From Calditrichia bacterium (GTDB lineage: Bacteria; Calditrichota; Calditrichia; RBG-13-44-9; J075), in NCBI GenBank assembly GCA_028284905.1, contig JANQQU010000088.1, forward strand, positions 1 to 64,000: DNA of 64,000 bases, given 5' to 3'. The stretch's first letter is position 1. Each line of letters begins with the position of its first letter. The notes below the pieces were generated by a model, which was not told where the DNA came from, made no database searches, and saw nothing but the letters and a program-made list of their open reading frames with translations. Both the position numbers and the translations under genes were made by a program. Positions 29,070-39,381 of this stretch are shown piece by piece.

Positions 29070-32000
29070 ATGCTGAATAATCTTTTTACTAATAGGCTTA
29101 GCATGAAGTGTTTATTCTCAGTTATTATAATTATAATTATTTCAAATAGCGTTTTTCCTCAGAATAATGCAGATATAGAAATAAAACTTGGAATTGCTGA
29201 GGATTATTATCAACTGGCTAAAAAGATGCGAAAAGAAGCTCTTTTTGATAGCGCTTTAATTCTTTTTAAAAAAGCTGAATATATATTTAGAAAACATAAA
29301 GAACATCCTAGATATATAAGCTGTTTAAACTTAATAGGGCGAAGTTATCAACAAAAATTGAAGTACGAAATGGCAATTCCATATTTGGAAAAAGCTTTAG
29401 AATATAGCAAAACATACCTTGATTCTAATCATTCAGAAATAGCACTAGCAAATAATTTTCTTGGTATTTCATACAGGCGTTTGCATAAGTATGAAAAAGC
29501 AAAAAACTATTACAAAGTTGCTTTAAAGGTCCGGAAGAGCCTTTATGGCGAAGATCATAAATTAGTAAAAAGCATTTATAAAAACCTTGGGAATCTTTAT
29601 AGAGAATGGGGAGATTATGATAAAGCTTTCAAGTATACATGGAAAAGAATCGGAGATGATTTTAATAAAATCGATCCGATAGAAATTGGACAGTTATATT
29701 TCAGCATTGCTAACATTCATTATTATAAAAATGATTATTTTCAAGCTGAATTATTTTACAAAAGATCAGTATCTATCTTTTTGGATAATAATGCTAATAA
29801 TAGGCTAATAAATATGGCCTATCATAATTTAGGAATAATTTTTGCTAAAAAATTCGATTATGAATCTGCTATTTATTACTACTTGCAATTAATTGATTCT
29901 TTTAATGAAGAAACAGACGAATATGTTCTTGCACTTACTAATCTTGGATTGGCATATAAGGATATAAAAGATTACACTAAAGCCCTTAAATGTTATAATA
30001 AAGCAATTGAGATACAAAATAGAATTGCTGCAAACAATAATTTTTCTAAATATAACCTGTATAACAATTTAGGAGATTTATATTTAGCGAAAGAAAAATG
30101 GAGTTTAGCTTTAAAAAATATGAACAAGGCGGTTTATTTCAAATCTCTGATAGAAAATGATAAACGTACGAGTGTATATGAGGGTTTATCTCAAACTTAT
30201 ATTCATTTTGGAAATTATAAAAAAGCTATTCAGGCAATTGAGAAAGGTTTAGAAATAGCATATCGATTTAAAGATTCTGAGCAAATCCAAATATTTCAAT
30301 TACTATCCCGATATGGTGATGTCTATTATGCTCAGCAAGATTTTCCAACTGCTCTTTCATTTTATCAAAAAGCTATTTGTGCAATCAATAATTACTGCTC
30401 AATTAAGGATGTAAATGTATTACCACCAATTGACAAAAGTATCGCAGATTACCATTTCTTAAAGGGAATTTTAGCAAAAATTAAAACATTTCAAGAATTA
30501 TCAATCGAAGAACCTTTAAAAAATAAGAAAGTTGTTTACTTAAAATCTATTAATTCACATTACGATGCTGCCAATGAATTAGCCCACAAAATCCGCACTG
30601 GCTTTAAAAGCGAAGGATCCAAGTTCCTATTCGCCAAAGAAGTCCTGAAAATTCTCGATATATCATTGGATGCTGCCCAGGAGTTGTATGAGCTTACCGG
30701 AAATGAAACTTACCTCGCACAAATATTCGAAATGGGAGAATTAGGAAAGTCAATGGCATTAGCAGATGCGCTAGCGGAGTCTCGTGCGAGAACTTTTGGG
30801 CAATTACCGGACTCTTTACTGGAGCAAGAAAGTGCCCTGAAAATAGACCTGGTTGCCCTTGAAAATCGTATCGAGAAACTACAGTCAAATGAAGCGTTAA
30901 GAGATAGCTCTCTTATCGATTCATTAAACGGGCGTTACGGTAAACTCCAAATTACATATAACGAAATGCTGGAGTCGTTCGAAGAAAATTATCCGGAATA
31001 CTACAATCTGAAATACAGCAATACCTTGCCGAAATTAGCCGATGTGCAGGCGAGTTTAGGTGATAATGAAGCGATGCTCGAATACTTTCTCGGGGAAAAA
31101 GATGTGCGACTTTTCCTGATCACCCAAAACAATTTCGAGATCCACAAATTCCCAAACGATACCACTTTTCAGGAATTGCTCAGCAGCTTTAATCGATCCA
31201 TCCGTAAAGTCTCTGAAGCAGGCAGCTTTGCTGAACGCAGCGCGGCGCTTTATGATAAACTGATTAAACCGATTGCTGGTAAGATCGCCGATAAGAAAAA
31301 GCTCGTAATCATTCCAGATGGAGAACTCTACTACCTGCCTTTCGAAGCGTTGATTAAAGAAATGCCAGCAAATACGCAGGATTTTGCCTCGATGGCTTAC
31401 CTCGTGAAGGATGTGGAAGTCTCCTATCACTATTCTGCTAATCTCTACTTACATAGTCTGGAAAAAGAGGTTGCCGAAACCAAGTACAACGTCGCTGGTT
31501 TTGCACCGGTTTTTCAGGATGGAGATGACGGTGCGGAGATATTGGAAAGTGGCTCTCCGGTATTGGGACAGATCGTCGATTACCTGAAAGATATCACTCG
31601 AGATGGACAGCAATTTAACGAGTTGCCACATTCTGAAAATGAGGCGAGGGAGATTGTCAATCTTTTTGACTGGGAATCGCAAAAGAGCTTTGGATATTTC
31701 CGGGGGGAAGCAACAGAAGAACGTTTTAAGCAGGATGCTCATCAGTTCAAATATTTGCATTTGGCGACCCACAGTTTTGTCAATGAGGAGCGCCCGCAGC
31801 TATCCGGCATTGCCTTTTCCCAGCCTGCCGATACTAGTGCAACTGAGGATGGCATCCTTTATTCCGGGGAAATCTACAATCTCGATTTGAACGCTGATTT
31901 GGTCGTGCTCAGCAGCTGCGAAAGCGGTTTGGGGAAACTGATTCGCGGTGAAGGACTGATGGCAATGACTCGTGGATTCCTCTATGCGGGTGCTACCAAT

Positions 32001-32186
32001 GTGCTGGTTTCACTGTGGGCAGTCTATGACCGCCATACCAGCGATTTAATGACCGAATTTTATCGCCAGATTGATGATCCGAAATCCTATGCACCGGCAT
32101 TGCGAGCAGCAAAGCTGAAGATGATTGAAAACCCAGACACAGCATTTCCGGCGCTGTGGAGCAGTTTTGTGTTGATTGGCCGATAG
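29070..32186 (+). CDS. Exported TPR-CHAT protein (caspase-like peptidase domain)
   Basis: N-terminal signal peptide; TPR array; KYLHLATHSFVNEERPQLSGIAFS and VVLSSCESGLGKLIRGEGLMAMTRGFLYAGA. Confidence 0.92.
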   Translation: MLNNLFTNRLSMKCLFSVIIIIIISNSVFPQNNADIEIKLGIAEDYYQLAKKMRKEALFDSALILFKKAEYIFRKHKEHPRYISCLNLIGRSYQQKLKYEMAIPYLEKALEYSKTYLDSNHSEIALANNFLGISYRRLHKYEKAKNYYKVALKVRKSLYGEDHKLVKSIYKNLGNLYREWGDYDKAFKYTWKRIGDDFNKIDPIEIGQLYFSIANIHYYKNDYFQAELFYKRSVSIFLDNNANNRLINMAYHNLGIIFAKKFDYESAIYYYLQLIDSFNEETDEYVLALTNLGLAYKDIKDYTKALKCYNKAIEIQNRIAANNNFSKYNLYNNLGDLYLAKEKWSLALKNMNKAVYFKSLIENDKRTSVYEGLSQTYIHFGNYKKAIQAIEKGLEIAYRFKDSEQIQIFQLLSRYGDVYYAQQDFPTALSFYQKAICAINNYCSIKDVNVLPPIDKSIADYHFLKGILAKIKTFQELSIEEPLKNKKVVYLKSINSHYDAANELAHKIRTGFKSEGSKFLFAKEVLKILDISLDAAQELYELTGNETYLAQIFEMGELGKSMALADALAESRARTFGQLPDSLLEQESALKIDLVALENRIEKLQSNEALRDSSLIDSLNGRYGKLQITYNEMLESFEENYPEYYNLKYSNTLPKLADVQASLGDNEAMLEYFLGEKDVRLFLITQNNFEIHKFPNDTTFQELLSSFNRSIRKVSEAGSFAERSAALYDKLIKPIAGKIADKKKLVIIPDGELYYLPFEALIKEMPANTQDFASMAYLVKDVEVSYHYSANLYLHSLEKEVAETKYNVAGFAPVFQDGDDGAEILESGSPVLGQIVDYLKDITRDGQQFNELPHSENEAREIVNLFDWESQKSFGYFRGEATEERFKQDAHQFKYLHLATHSFVNEERPQLSGIAFSQPADTSATEDGILYSGEIYNLDLNADLVVLSSCESGLGKLIRGEGLMAMTRGFLYAGATNVLVSLWAVYDRHTSDLMTEFYRQIDDPKSYAPALRAAKLKMIENPDTAFPALWSSFVLIGR

Positions 32187-32313
32187 ATCAAACACTACGA
32201 CATTTCAAAATTCAAATTTAGGGGGAATCTCAACTTCATCAGCTGCGTGATGCGCTGATGATGCTCCACATATCATATCTTTAACTTCACTTACATCAAT
32301 TAGGGGGAAACTA

Positions 32314-32880
32314 ATGAAAAAGTGGCGAAGTTCATTCATCCGACGAAAACCGGATATTGCTTTGTTATCCGTGACGCTCTTCTGCGTCTTGTGGGTAACG
32401 GTCATCAGCACTTTGAGTTTTACCAGAAATGCTAAAATTGGTTACGTTCATTCGGCGGAAATGCTGGAGAAATATCCAGCTGCAATTGCTGCTCGGGAGA
32501 AACTGGAAAAACAGATGGTGCAATGGCAGGAGAATATCAATGTGCTGGAAGCGGAGATCAATCGTTTCCGAGAAAATTTAAATCAACATGCTGCTGAATT
32601 TAGCGCGACACAATTAGCGGTAAAAAATGACACATTGAGAATAAAACGAGAAAACTATTTACGCTACAGGCAGGCGATTCAGGATAAAAAAGCGGAATTG
32701 AATGAAACACTAATGGCGCCGGTGCTGGCAGAGATAAATGGTCATTTGAATGATTTTGGGGAAAAAAATGGCTACAAAATTATTTTTGGCACTTTGTCCG
32801 GGGGAAACATTCTCTTTGCGCAAGATGCGGTAAATTTGACCGATGATTTTCTGGCATATGTGAATGATAAATTGAATTAA
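32314..32880 (+). CDS. OmpH/Skp-like membrane-anchored protein
   Basis: N-terminal TM; KIGYVHSAEMLEKYPAAIAAREKLEKQM coiled coil. Confidence 0.75.
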   Translation: MKKWRSSFIRRKPDIALLSVTLFCVLWVTVISTLSFTRNAKIGYVHSAEMLEKYPAAIAAREKLEKQMVQWQENINVLEAEINRFRENLNQHAAEFSATQLAVKNDTLRIKRENYLRYRQAIQDKKAELNETLMAPVLAEINGHLNDFGEKNGYKIIFGTLSGGNILFAQDAVNLTDDFLAYVNDKLN

Positions 32881-32909
32881 CGGAAAAACTTGAATGTGCA
32901 GGGGGAAAA

Positions 32910-33437
32910 ATGACCAGGAAAATAATCCTCCTCTGGTGGGGGATATTATTGATCATTATCTGGCTGGCAATGGGGGAGATGAATATCAGTGCCAGTCAGG
33001 TTCATTCGTTGACAATAAACGGCGTAAAAATTACTGCTGAAAAACTGCCTGCTGATAGTCTGCAGCGGTTAATTTTTGCAGATTTATCTTTGGACGAAAT
33101 CGAAACGATTTCCAAAGAAACCTTTTACCTTCGCTTAACTATTGGGTATGTGGGAAAGCAGGACTTGGTATTTCAGGGCGCAGCAAGCAGAGATCTTGGA
33201 TACAGTGAGTGGCTGCAGCGGCTTTCGTATCATATGAGCGATTATATCTCACTGTATACAACCGATGGGAATGAAATTCCACTAAGTAGCTATCAATTGA
33301 TACGGACATTTGGGCTACGGAAAGACCGGACGCTGCTATTAGCTTTTTCGGCGAAATATATGACGGAAGAGACAACGCTGGTGATCAAGGAGTTTGGATT
33401 GGATACAGGTCGGCTAAATTTTAAGTTTCGCCTTTAA
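32910..33437 (+). CDS. Hypothetical exported protein
   Basis: ORF with N-terminal hydrophobic segment and an RBS-like agggggaaaaATG. Confidence 0.6.
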   Translation: MTRKIILLWWGILLIIIWLAMGEMNISASQVHSLTINGVKITAEKLPADSLQRLIFADLSLDEIETISKETFYLRLTIGYVGKQDLVFQGAASRDLGYSEWLQRLSYHMSDYISLYTTDGNEIPLSSYQLIRTFGLRKDRTLLLAFSAKYMTEETTLVIKEFGLDTGRLNFKFRL

Positions 33438-33463
33438 TAGAAATCTACCCCCTGTTTCTGAAA

Positions 33464-34654
33464 CTACCAAACCCGCAACAGAAATGTTTTCAAATACTCC
33501 CCTTCCGGATGATATATATTAATCGGATGATCGAACGACTGTCCGGGACGAGCAATGATTTGCACTGTACGCCCGGCTTCCTGCGCGGCGGAAAAGATGA
33601 TTTTCCGGAAGAGGTCCCAGCTAATATAAGAAGAGCAGGAACAGGTGAGCACCAACCCACCGCTGGCCACCTGGGCGATGGCAAGTCGATTGATATCCTT
33701 GTAGCCACGCGCGCCTTTGTTCACCTGCTGCTTTGCCTTCACAAACGCCGGAGGATCGAGTACAATGACGTCATATGTCTCCGGCATCTCCCGCAGCCAT
33801 TCGAACGCATTCGCGCTGATGAATTGGTGGTTGTCAGTCGGCAGGTTATTCAGCGCAAAATTCTCTTTCGCCAGCGTAATCGCTTCCTTACTGATATCCA
33901 GCGAAGTGGTTTGCGCGCCTTGCTGTGCTCCGTAAACGCTGAAGCCGCCACTGTAAGAAAAACAGTTGAGCAGTCGCTTCCCAGCAGATAAATTGCCGAT
34001 TATTTGCCGATTTTCCCGTTGATCGAGGAAAAAGCCAGTCTTTTGTCCTTTTTCCAGATCCACCTGAAAACGCAGATTGTTCTCCAAAATTTCCGCGGCA
34101 GGGGGTACCGCGCCATTTAATGATTGATTATCTGTTTCCAATCCTTCCGCGCGACGGGATTTCATATCGCTTCTTTCCAGAATACCTTTCGTTTTAGTGA
34201 TCTCACTAAGGAGATCGGTAAGCAACGACTTTTGCTGCTCAACGCCGGCGGAATGGAATTGGGCGACCAGCCACTCGCCGTAACGATCAACCGTTAATCC
34301 GGAGAGGCCGTCGCCATCGCTGTGGATGAGGCGGTAGGCATTTGTGTCGGGCGGCAACAGCGCCTGGCGATGCGCAATGGCCTGTTGAAGCCGGGTACGG
34401 AAAAAGTCGGCAGTGATATCTTCGTCCTGAAAAGTGAGCAGGCGAACGCGGATTTGCGAGGCCCGATTGATAAATCCTTTCCCGAGAAAGCGCTGTTTGG
34501 CATCAAATACTGAGACGATATCGCCGGGCTGATAATCGCCCTGAACTTCCCGAATGCCGCCGGAAAAAATCCAGGGATGGCGATTGCGAATCGATTTTTC
34601 CCGTCCCGGTTTCATTACCACTTTCGCGTTTTTGTTCTCAAGTGTCGCCATCAC
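33464..34654 (-). CDS. Class I SAM-dependent rRNA methyltransferase (RlmI-like, PUA domain)
   Basis: GRIRNRHPWIFSGGI-type N-terminus; LLNCFSYSGGFSVYGA; YDVIVLDPPAFVKAKQQVNKGARGYKDINRLA. Confidence 0.92.
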   Translation of the reverse strand: MMATLENKNAKVVMKPGREKSIRNRHPWIFSGGIREVQGDYQPGDIVSVFDAKQRFLGKGFINRASQIRVRLLTFQDEDITADFFRTRLQQAIAHRQALLPPDTNAYRLIHSDGDGLSGLTVDRYGEWLVAQFHSAGVEQQKSLLTDLLSEITKTKGILERSDMKSRRAEGLETDNQSLNGAVPPAAEILENNLRFQVDLEKGQKTGFFLDQRENRQIIGNLSAGKRLLNCFSYSGGFSVYGAQQGAQTTSLDISKEAITLAKENFALNNLPTDNHQFISANAFEWLREMPETYDVIVLDPPAFVKAKQQVNKGARGYKDINRLAIAQVASGGLVLTCSCSSYISWDLFRKIIFSAAQEAGRTVQIIARPGQSFDHPINIYHPEGEYLKTFLLRVW

Positions 34655-34800
34655 AATTCCTTATCTCAATGAAATTAGTTCCCGAAAATCGGAAATTTTC
34701 GATCAAATTAGATTCTTCTGCGTAAAAAAATGTGCGAAAGCACTTAGCATCGGAAAGAAGCTTATATTATATTGTTTCCGCTCTAAACACAAGAGGATAT

Positions 34801-36141
34801 ATGACACGCATCATTCTGTTTTCGATCTTAATCTGGCTATTCAGCTCTTCCCTTATTGCCCAAAATGCGCTTCAATCTCAAATTTTTAATGCCCGGGACC
34901 GGGTAATGCCTGCGCTGGTGCACGTCGAGCCGGTGATTCAAATTTTTACCCGTGGTGAAAAACAGCATACTGTGGTTACCGGTAGTGGGGTCATTTTTTC
35001 CAAAGAAGGATATGTGCTCACCAATCATCATGTTGCGGCGAATGCCACGAAAGTTTGGTGCACGCTGTCTACCAAGGAGCGGATTACCGCTACCGTGGTC
35101 GGCAGCGATCCATCCACTGATATTGCCGTGTTAAAACTGAACCTGGAAGAGTTGGAAAATGAGGAAATCCCCTTTGCCGAATTGGGGAACTCCGATAGCC
35201 TGGAAGTCGGGCAAATTGTCCTGGCGCTGGGAAGTCCGTTGGGATTATCCCGCTCTGTATCGATGGGGGTGGTGAGTTCGATCGATCGCTATTTCCCTAA
35301 CCGAGGATCGATGGTTTCTCCTTATAATCTCTGGATTCAAACCGATGCGGCGATTAACCCGGGTAACAGCGGCGGGCCGTTGATCAATTTGTTCGGTGAT
35401 GTTATCGGCATCAATGCCCGGGCAGTGTTCTTTGCCGAAAACCTCGGTTTTGCTATTCCAGTAAATCTGGTGCGGGAAGTGGCGGAAGAAATAATCGAAG
35501 GCAGCTCGGTGAAGCGCGCCTGGATTGGCCTGGAATTTCAGCAGATCAAGGATTTGAAAGAGTATCTCGGGAAAGATGATTTTCATGGGGTGCTGGTTTC
35601 CCACGTCACTGAAAACTCTCCCGCCGAAAAGGCCGGGATTAAATCCGGCGATGTGATCCAACATATCGGCAAGGAAAAGATCAACGTGGTGTATGAAGAA
35701 GATCTGCCGACCTTACGAAAAATAATTGCCGCGCTGCCGGTGGGAAAAAAAACCGGCTGGAAAATTTGGCGAAACCAGAAATCGATGGATGTAAAAGTGT
35801 CTGCGATTGAGGAGCCTTTTAAGGATGATCCGGAATATGAAGCTTCCGAATGGGGACTGGTCGTTAAGGGACTCTCCTGGCATATTTTTCAGATGCAATC
35901 GTTGCCGGATTACAATGGCGTCTATGTTTCCAGCGTAAAACCGAGCGGCCCGGCAGATGAGTCCAGCATTCGCAACGGAGATGTGATTCGGAAAATCAAC
36001 GACAAGGTGGTCACTTCCGATCAGGAATTCAAATCGTTGTATGAAACGTTAATTGCCAAAGATGGTGGATTGATCTATCTCGAATTGGTGCGAAATGGAC
36101 ATCCTTATTTTGCCGTGATTAAACCCGGCGCCGGTTCATAG
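34801..36141 (+). CDS. HtrA/Deg-type serine protease with two PDZ domains
   Basis: YVLTNHHVAANA, STDIAVLKL, INPGNSGGPLI catalytic triad. Confidence 0.92.
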   Translation: MTRIILFSILIWLFSSSLIAQNALQSQIFNARDRVMPALVHVEPVIQIFTRGEKQHTVVTGSGVIFSKEGYVLTNHHVAANATKVWCTLSTKERITATVVGSDPSTDIAVLKLNLEELENEEIPFAELGNSDSLEVGQIVLALGSPLGLSRSVSMGVVSSIDRYFPNRGSMVSPYNLWIQTDAAINPGNSGGPLINLFGDVIGINARAVFFAENLGFAIPVNLVREVAEEIIEGSSVKRAWIGLEFQQIKDLKEYLGKDDFHGVLVSHVTENSPAEKAGIKSGDVIQHIGKEKINVVYEEDLPTLRKIIAALPVGKKTGWKIWRNQKSMDVKVSAIEEPFKDDPEYEASEWGLVVKGLSWHIFQMQSLPDYNGVYVSSVKPSGPADESSIRNGDVIRKINDKVVTSDQEFKSLYETLIAKDGGLIYLELVRNGHPYFAVIKPGAGS

Positions 36142-36219
36142 AAACCGGATAGTTGAATGACAACGATCAATCAATTTCCGGGAATAAAAAGATTTATCGT
36201 GACTTTGAAGGATATTAAA

Positions 36220-37623
36220 ATGAAATACATCCGTTTGTTTATCACTATTGTTTGTTTAGGCAGTTTTGCCGCTTTTGCGCAGGGCCCGCAGGATATTTTT
36301 GAGAAATACCGGGACAATGTCTGTCTGGTGGAATATTACAAGAATATTTCTTCTCAAACGAAAATCGGTTCCTACATGAAGCTGAAGCAAAAGCGGATCG
36401 GCCTGATTGCCAGTGCCGATGGACTGATCATCGTTAACAGCGATGTATTTCCGATTTCCCTCGATATACTTTCCATGGATGTTGGATCTTTCCGCTCCGG
36501 AGAGCCGAGCGACTTTAAAGTAAAGCTGCATGATGGCCGCGAATATAAGGCGGAATTTATTGGGAAAGATGATGTCGCCCAAATGGCCTTTATTCAGATT
36601 ACTGATGCGATTGAAGCGCCACTCCCATTCGTGAAGTTCGATGATACCAGCAACATCCGGGTGGGGCAGCCGGTATATCTCCTGGAGCTGCTGGGTGAAG
36701 GATACGAGTATGAGCCGCTTTTTACATCTTACACTATCAATGCGGTAATTAAATCGCCCCGTCGTAAATTCTTGATCAAAAATGATATCAACGCCCTTTC
36801 CGCCGGTGGGCTGGTGATTACCGCTGAAGGCGCCGCCGTTGGCATTACGCTGCGCAATGGTTATAATATGGATTTCAGTGAGCATGGTGAGTTTGATGAC
36901 TTCCGGCGGGACTTCCTGGAAATTGCCCCGACGGAAAACTTTCAGGGACTGATCGAAGATCCCCCGATTTTTCAGAAATCCGCACACCGCGGAAAAGCCT
37001 GGCTGGGCATCGGGATGCAGGCGCTGACTGATGGATTAAAAGAATTCTGGCAGGTACCGGCAGAAGGGGGCATTATCATCGACCGGATCTATCCCGAGTC
37101 CCCGGCAGGTAAAGCAGGACTGAAAGTGAAAGATGTGCTGATTGAATTTGATGGTCAGGCAATTGACGTTACTCGTGATGAAGAACTTCGCCGTTTCCGG
37201 GAGCTGATCACAAACAGTAAGCCGGGCGCCGTTATTGAATTCTCCGTATTCCGCGATGGAAAAGTAAAGAAAGAAAAAGTAACGCTGGGTTCAGCGCCAC
37301 GCTCGATCGATTTGGCAGAAAAATATCAATCTGCCAAATTAGGTCTGGAAGTGCGGGAACTGACCTGGGATATTTTATACGAATACGATTTACCGCTAAA
37401 AACCACTGGTGTCTACGTTTTTCAGGTCGATCGCGCCTCCCCGGCGGGACTTGGCGGTCTGGACGTTGGCAGCATTATTACCCACATTGATGGCAAGGCA
37501 GTAAAAGGCCTGGCGGATTTTGAACAGAAAATTAGCGAAGCGGTTGAGAATGGAAATAATAAGATTATGTTCCAGGTGCGCTACCGTCGGGTAACCAGCT
37601 TTGTCTTTATCGACGCGAAATAG
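36220..37623 (+). CDS. HtrA-like pseudoprotease with PDZ domains
   Basis: Paralog of the preceding gene; the His, Asp and Ser positions are all replaced (see findings). Confidence 0.82.
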   Translation: MKYIRLFITIVCLGSFAAFAQGPQDIFEKYRDNVCLVEYYKNISSQTKIGSYMKLKQKRIGLIASADGLIIVNSDVFPISLDILSMDVGSFRSGEPSDFKVKLHDGREYKAEFIGKDDVAQMAFIQITDAIEAPLPFVKFDDTSNIRVGQPVYLLELLGEGYEYEPLFTSYTINAVIKSPRRKFLIKNDINALSAGGLVITAEGAAVGITLRNGYNMDFSEHGEFDDFRRDFLEIAPTENFQGLIEDPPIFQKSAHRGKAWLGIGMQALTDGLKEFWQVPAEGGIIIDRIYPESPAGKAGLKVKDVLIEFDGQAIDVTRDEELRRFRELITNSKPGAVIEFSVFRDGKVKKEKVTLGSAPRSIDLAEKYQSAKLGLEVRELTWDILYEYDLPLKTTGVYVFQVDRASPAGLGGLDVGSIITHIDGKAVKGLADFEQKISEAVENGNNKIMFQVRYRRVTSFVFIDAK

Positions 37624-37647
37624 ACGTCGTCTCTTTTTGGAAGTGCT

Positions 37648-39381
37648 ATGAAACCGATCAGCGAAGAACAAATTCAGGAATATCGTGACGCTACCGATGC
37701 GGCCATTCGGGAGATGACCGGGGCCTTTATGACCCTGATGACTCAATTGAAAAACGATGGTGCCTCAGCGGAAGCAATTGCCAGTGTCGAGAAACTGTTT
37801 AAACAATCCCTCGCTTTTGGCCAGGGAATGAACAGCCGTCTTTCCGGCATTCTGGATGCTCATGAAAAATCCGTTCGCGAGGTCGATAAATTTTCCAACG
37901 AAATTGAACGACTGAGAACCCTCTATACATCCGGTATCACTTTTTCGACAGTGACCGAGAAGCAGGAGTTACTGCAGATCGCCATGGATGTTGTCGGGCA
38001 GGCGCTGGAAGCCGATGCCGGATATATCGTGTTGGTCGATGAAACTGGCGAAGTTACTGACACCTTTGGGCGCAACATGGAACCGGAAGAGCAGCAGGCT
38101 GCCAGCGATATGAGTATGACAGTGATTCGCAATACCATCGCCCAGTCGCAGCCAACCCAGATAGGAGATACTGACAAAGATGTCGCGCTTGCCCAGAAAA
38201 CCAGTATCCTTCATCTCGATATTAAATCCACACTATGTGTGCCATTAATGCTGGGCAACCAGGTGATGGGCGCGGTGTATCTCGATCGCCGCAATGAAGC
38301 CAATCCCTTTCGCGAGGACGATCTGGCATTCTTGATGTCATTTGCCGGACAAATTGTGCGGGGATTAAGCGTTTCCCGGCAACTGGAAATGCTCGAAGAT
38401 CGTTTGATCGCCGACGCTGCTATGACCCTGGAAAATCTCCGTGAAGAATTTCAGTGCGAAAATATTATCGGCAGCAATCCGGTAGTGTTTGATATGCTCC
38501 GCATGGCATCGCGAATTGCGCCGACAGATGCTGCACTACTTATTTTAGGTGAAAGCGGCACCGGGAAAGAATTAGTGGCCCGGGCAATTCATACCAACAG
38601 TCAGCGGCCGCAGGGGGCTTTTGTCGCAATTAACTGTGGCGCTATTCCGGATAATTTGCTGGAGTCCGAACTGTTCGGTTACGAGAAGGGCGCTTTCACC
38701 GGTGCGGCGAAAGCGAAGCCGGGCAAGATCGAGGTGGCGAACGAAGGCACCCTCTTTCTGGACGAAATTGGCGAGATGGACATTCGCCTGCAGGCAAAGC
38801 TGCTTCGCGTGCTGCAGACCAAAGAGATCGAGCGGATCGGAAGCGTCACCCCGCGCAAGCTGGACATTCGGATTATCGCCGCCACCAATCAGGATATCCC
38901 GGCTATGATTGCCGAAAAACAGTTCCGGGAAGACCTCTACTATCGTTTGAAAGTTATCGAATTAACGGTGCCGCCTTTACGGGAACGTTATACGGATATT
39001 CCCGAACTGACGGAACATTTTATCGAAAAATATGCGCCGGATAGCCCCATCACCATATCCGATGAAGCGCTGGATGTATTGGAAAGTTACCAATGGCCGG
39101 GGAATATTCGCGAACTGGAAAATGTTATTCAGCGCTGTGTGTTACTGGTGAAGGGGAACGAAATTCAGAAAGATGATTTACCACAGGATCTCGTTAGCCA
39201 GGTTTCTCCGGAAAATATTTTGCAGGCTGAACAAACGCTGAAAGAAGCGGAAGAAAAATTTCGCCGGCAATATATTCTGAAAGTGCTCCGTAAAACGAGT
39301 TCGAAAGCTGAAGCAGCGAAGATGCTTGGCGTCAATCGCACCTACCTTTACAAAATTCTCGAAGAACTAGGCATTTCTTAA
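37648..39381 (+). CDS. Sigma-54-dependent transcriptional regulator with GAF domain
   Basis: GAF region; GESGTGKELVARAIH, GAFTGA, Fis-type HTH AAKMLGVNRTYLYKILEELG. Confidence 0.93.
   Translation: MKPISEEQIQEYRDATDAAIREMTGAFMTLMTQLKNDGASAEAIASVEKLFKQSLAFGQGMNSRLSGILDAHEKSVREVDKFSNEIERLRTLYTSGITFSTVTEKQELLQIAMDVVGQALEADAGYIVLVDETGEVTDTFGRNMEPEEQQAASDMSMTVIRNTIAQSQPTQIGDTDKDVALAQKTSILHLDIKSTLCVPLMLGNQVMGAVYLDRRNEANPFREDDLAFLMSFAGQIVRGLSVSRQLEMLEDRLIADAAMTLENLREEFQCENIIGSNPVVFDMLRMASRIAPTDAALLILGESGTGKELVARAIHTNSQRPQGAFVAINCGAIPDNLLESELFGYEKGAFTGAAKAKPGKIEVANEGTLFLDEIGEMDIRLQAKLLRVLQTKEIERIGSVTPRKLDIRIIAATNQDIPAMIAEKQFREDLYYRLKVIELTVPPLRERYTDIPELTEHFIEKYAPDSPITISDEALDVLESYQWPGNIRELENVIQRCVLLVKGNEIQKDDLPQDLVSQVSPENILQAEQTLKEAEEKFRRQYILKVLRKTSSKAEAAKMLGVNRTYLYKILEELGIS

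Noticed and set aside
29070-32186. TPR-CHAT protein as a CRISPR-associated (Craspase-like) defence effector
   Set aside because: It has an N-terminal signal peptide, and no cas genes or CRISPR array were recognised in the window.
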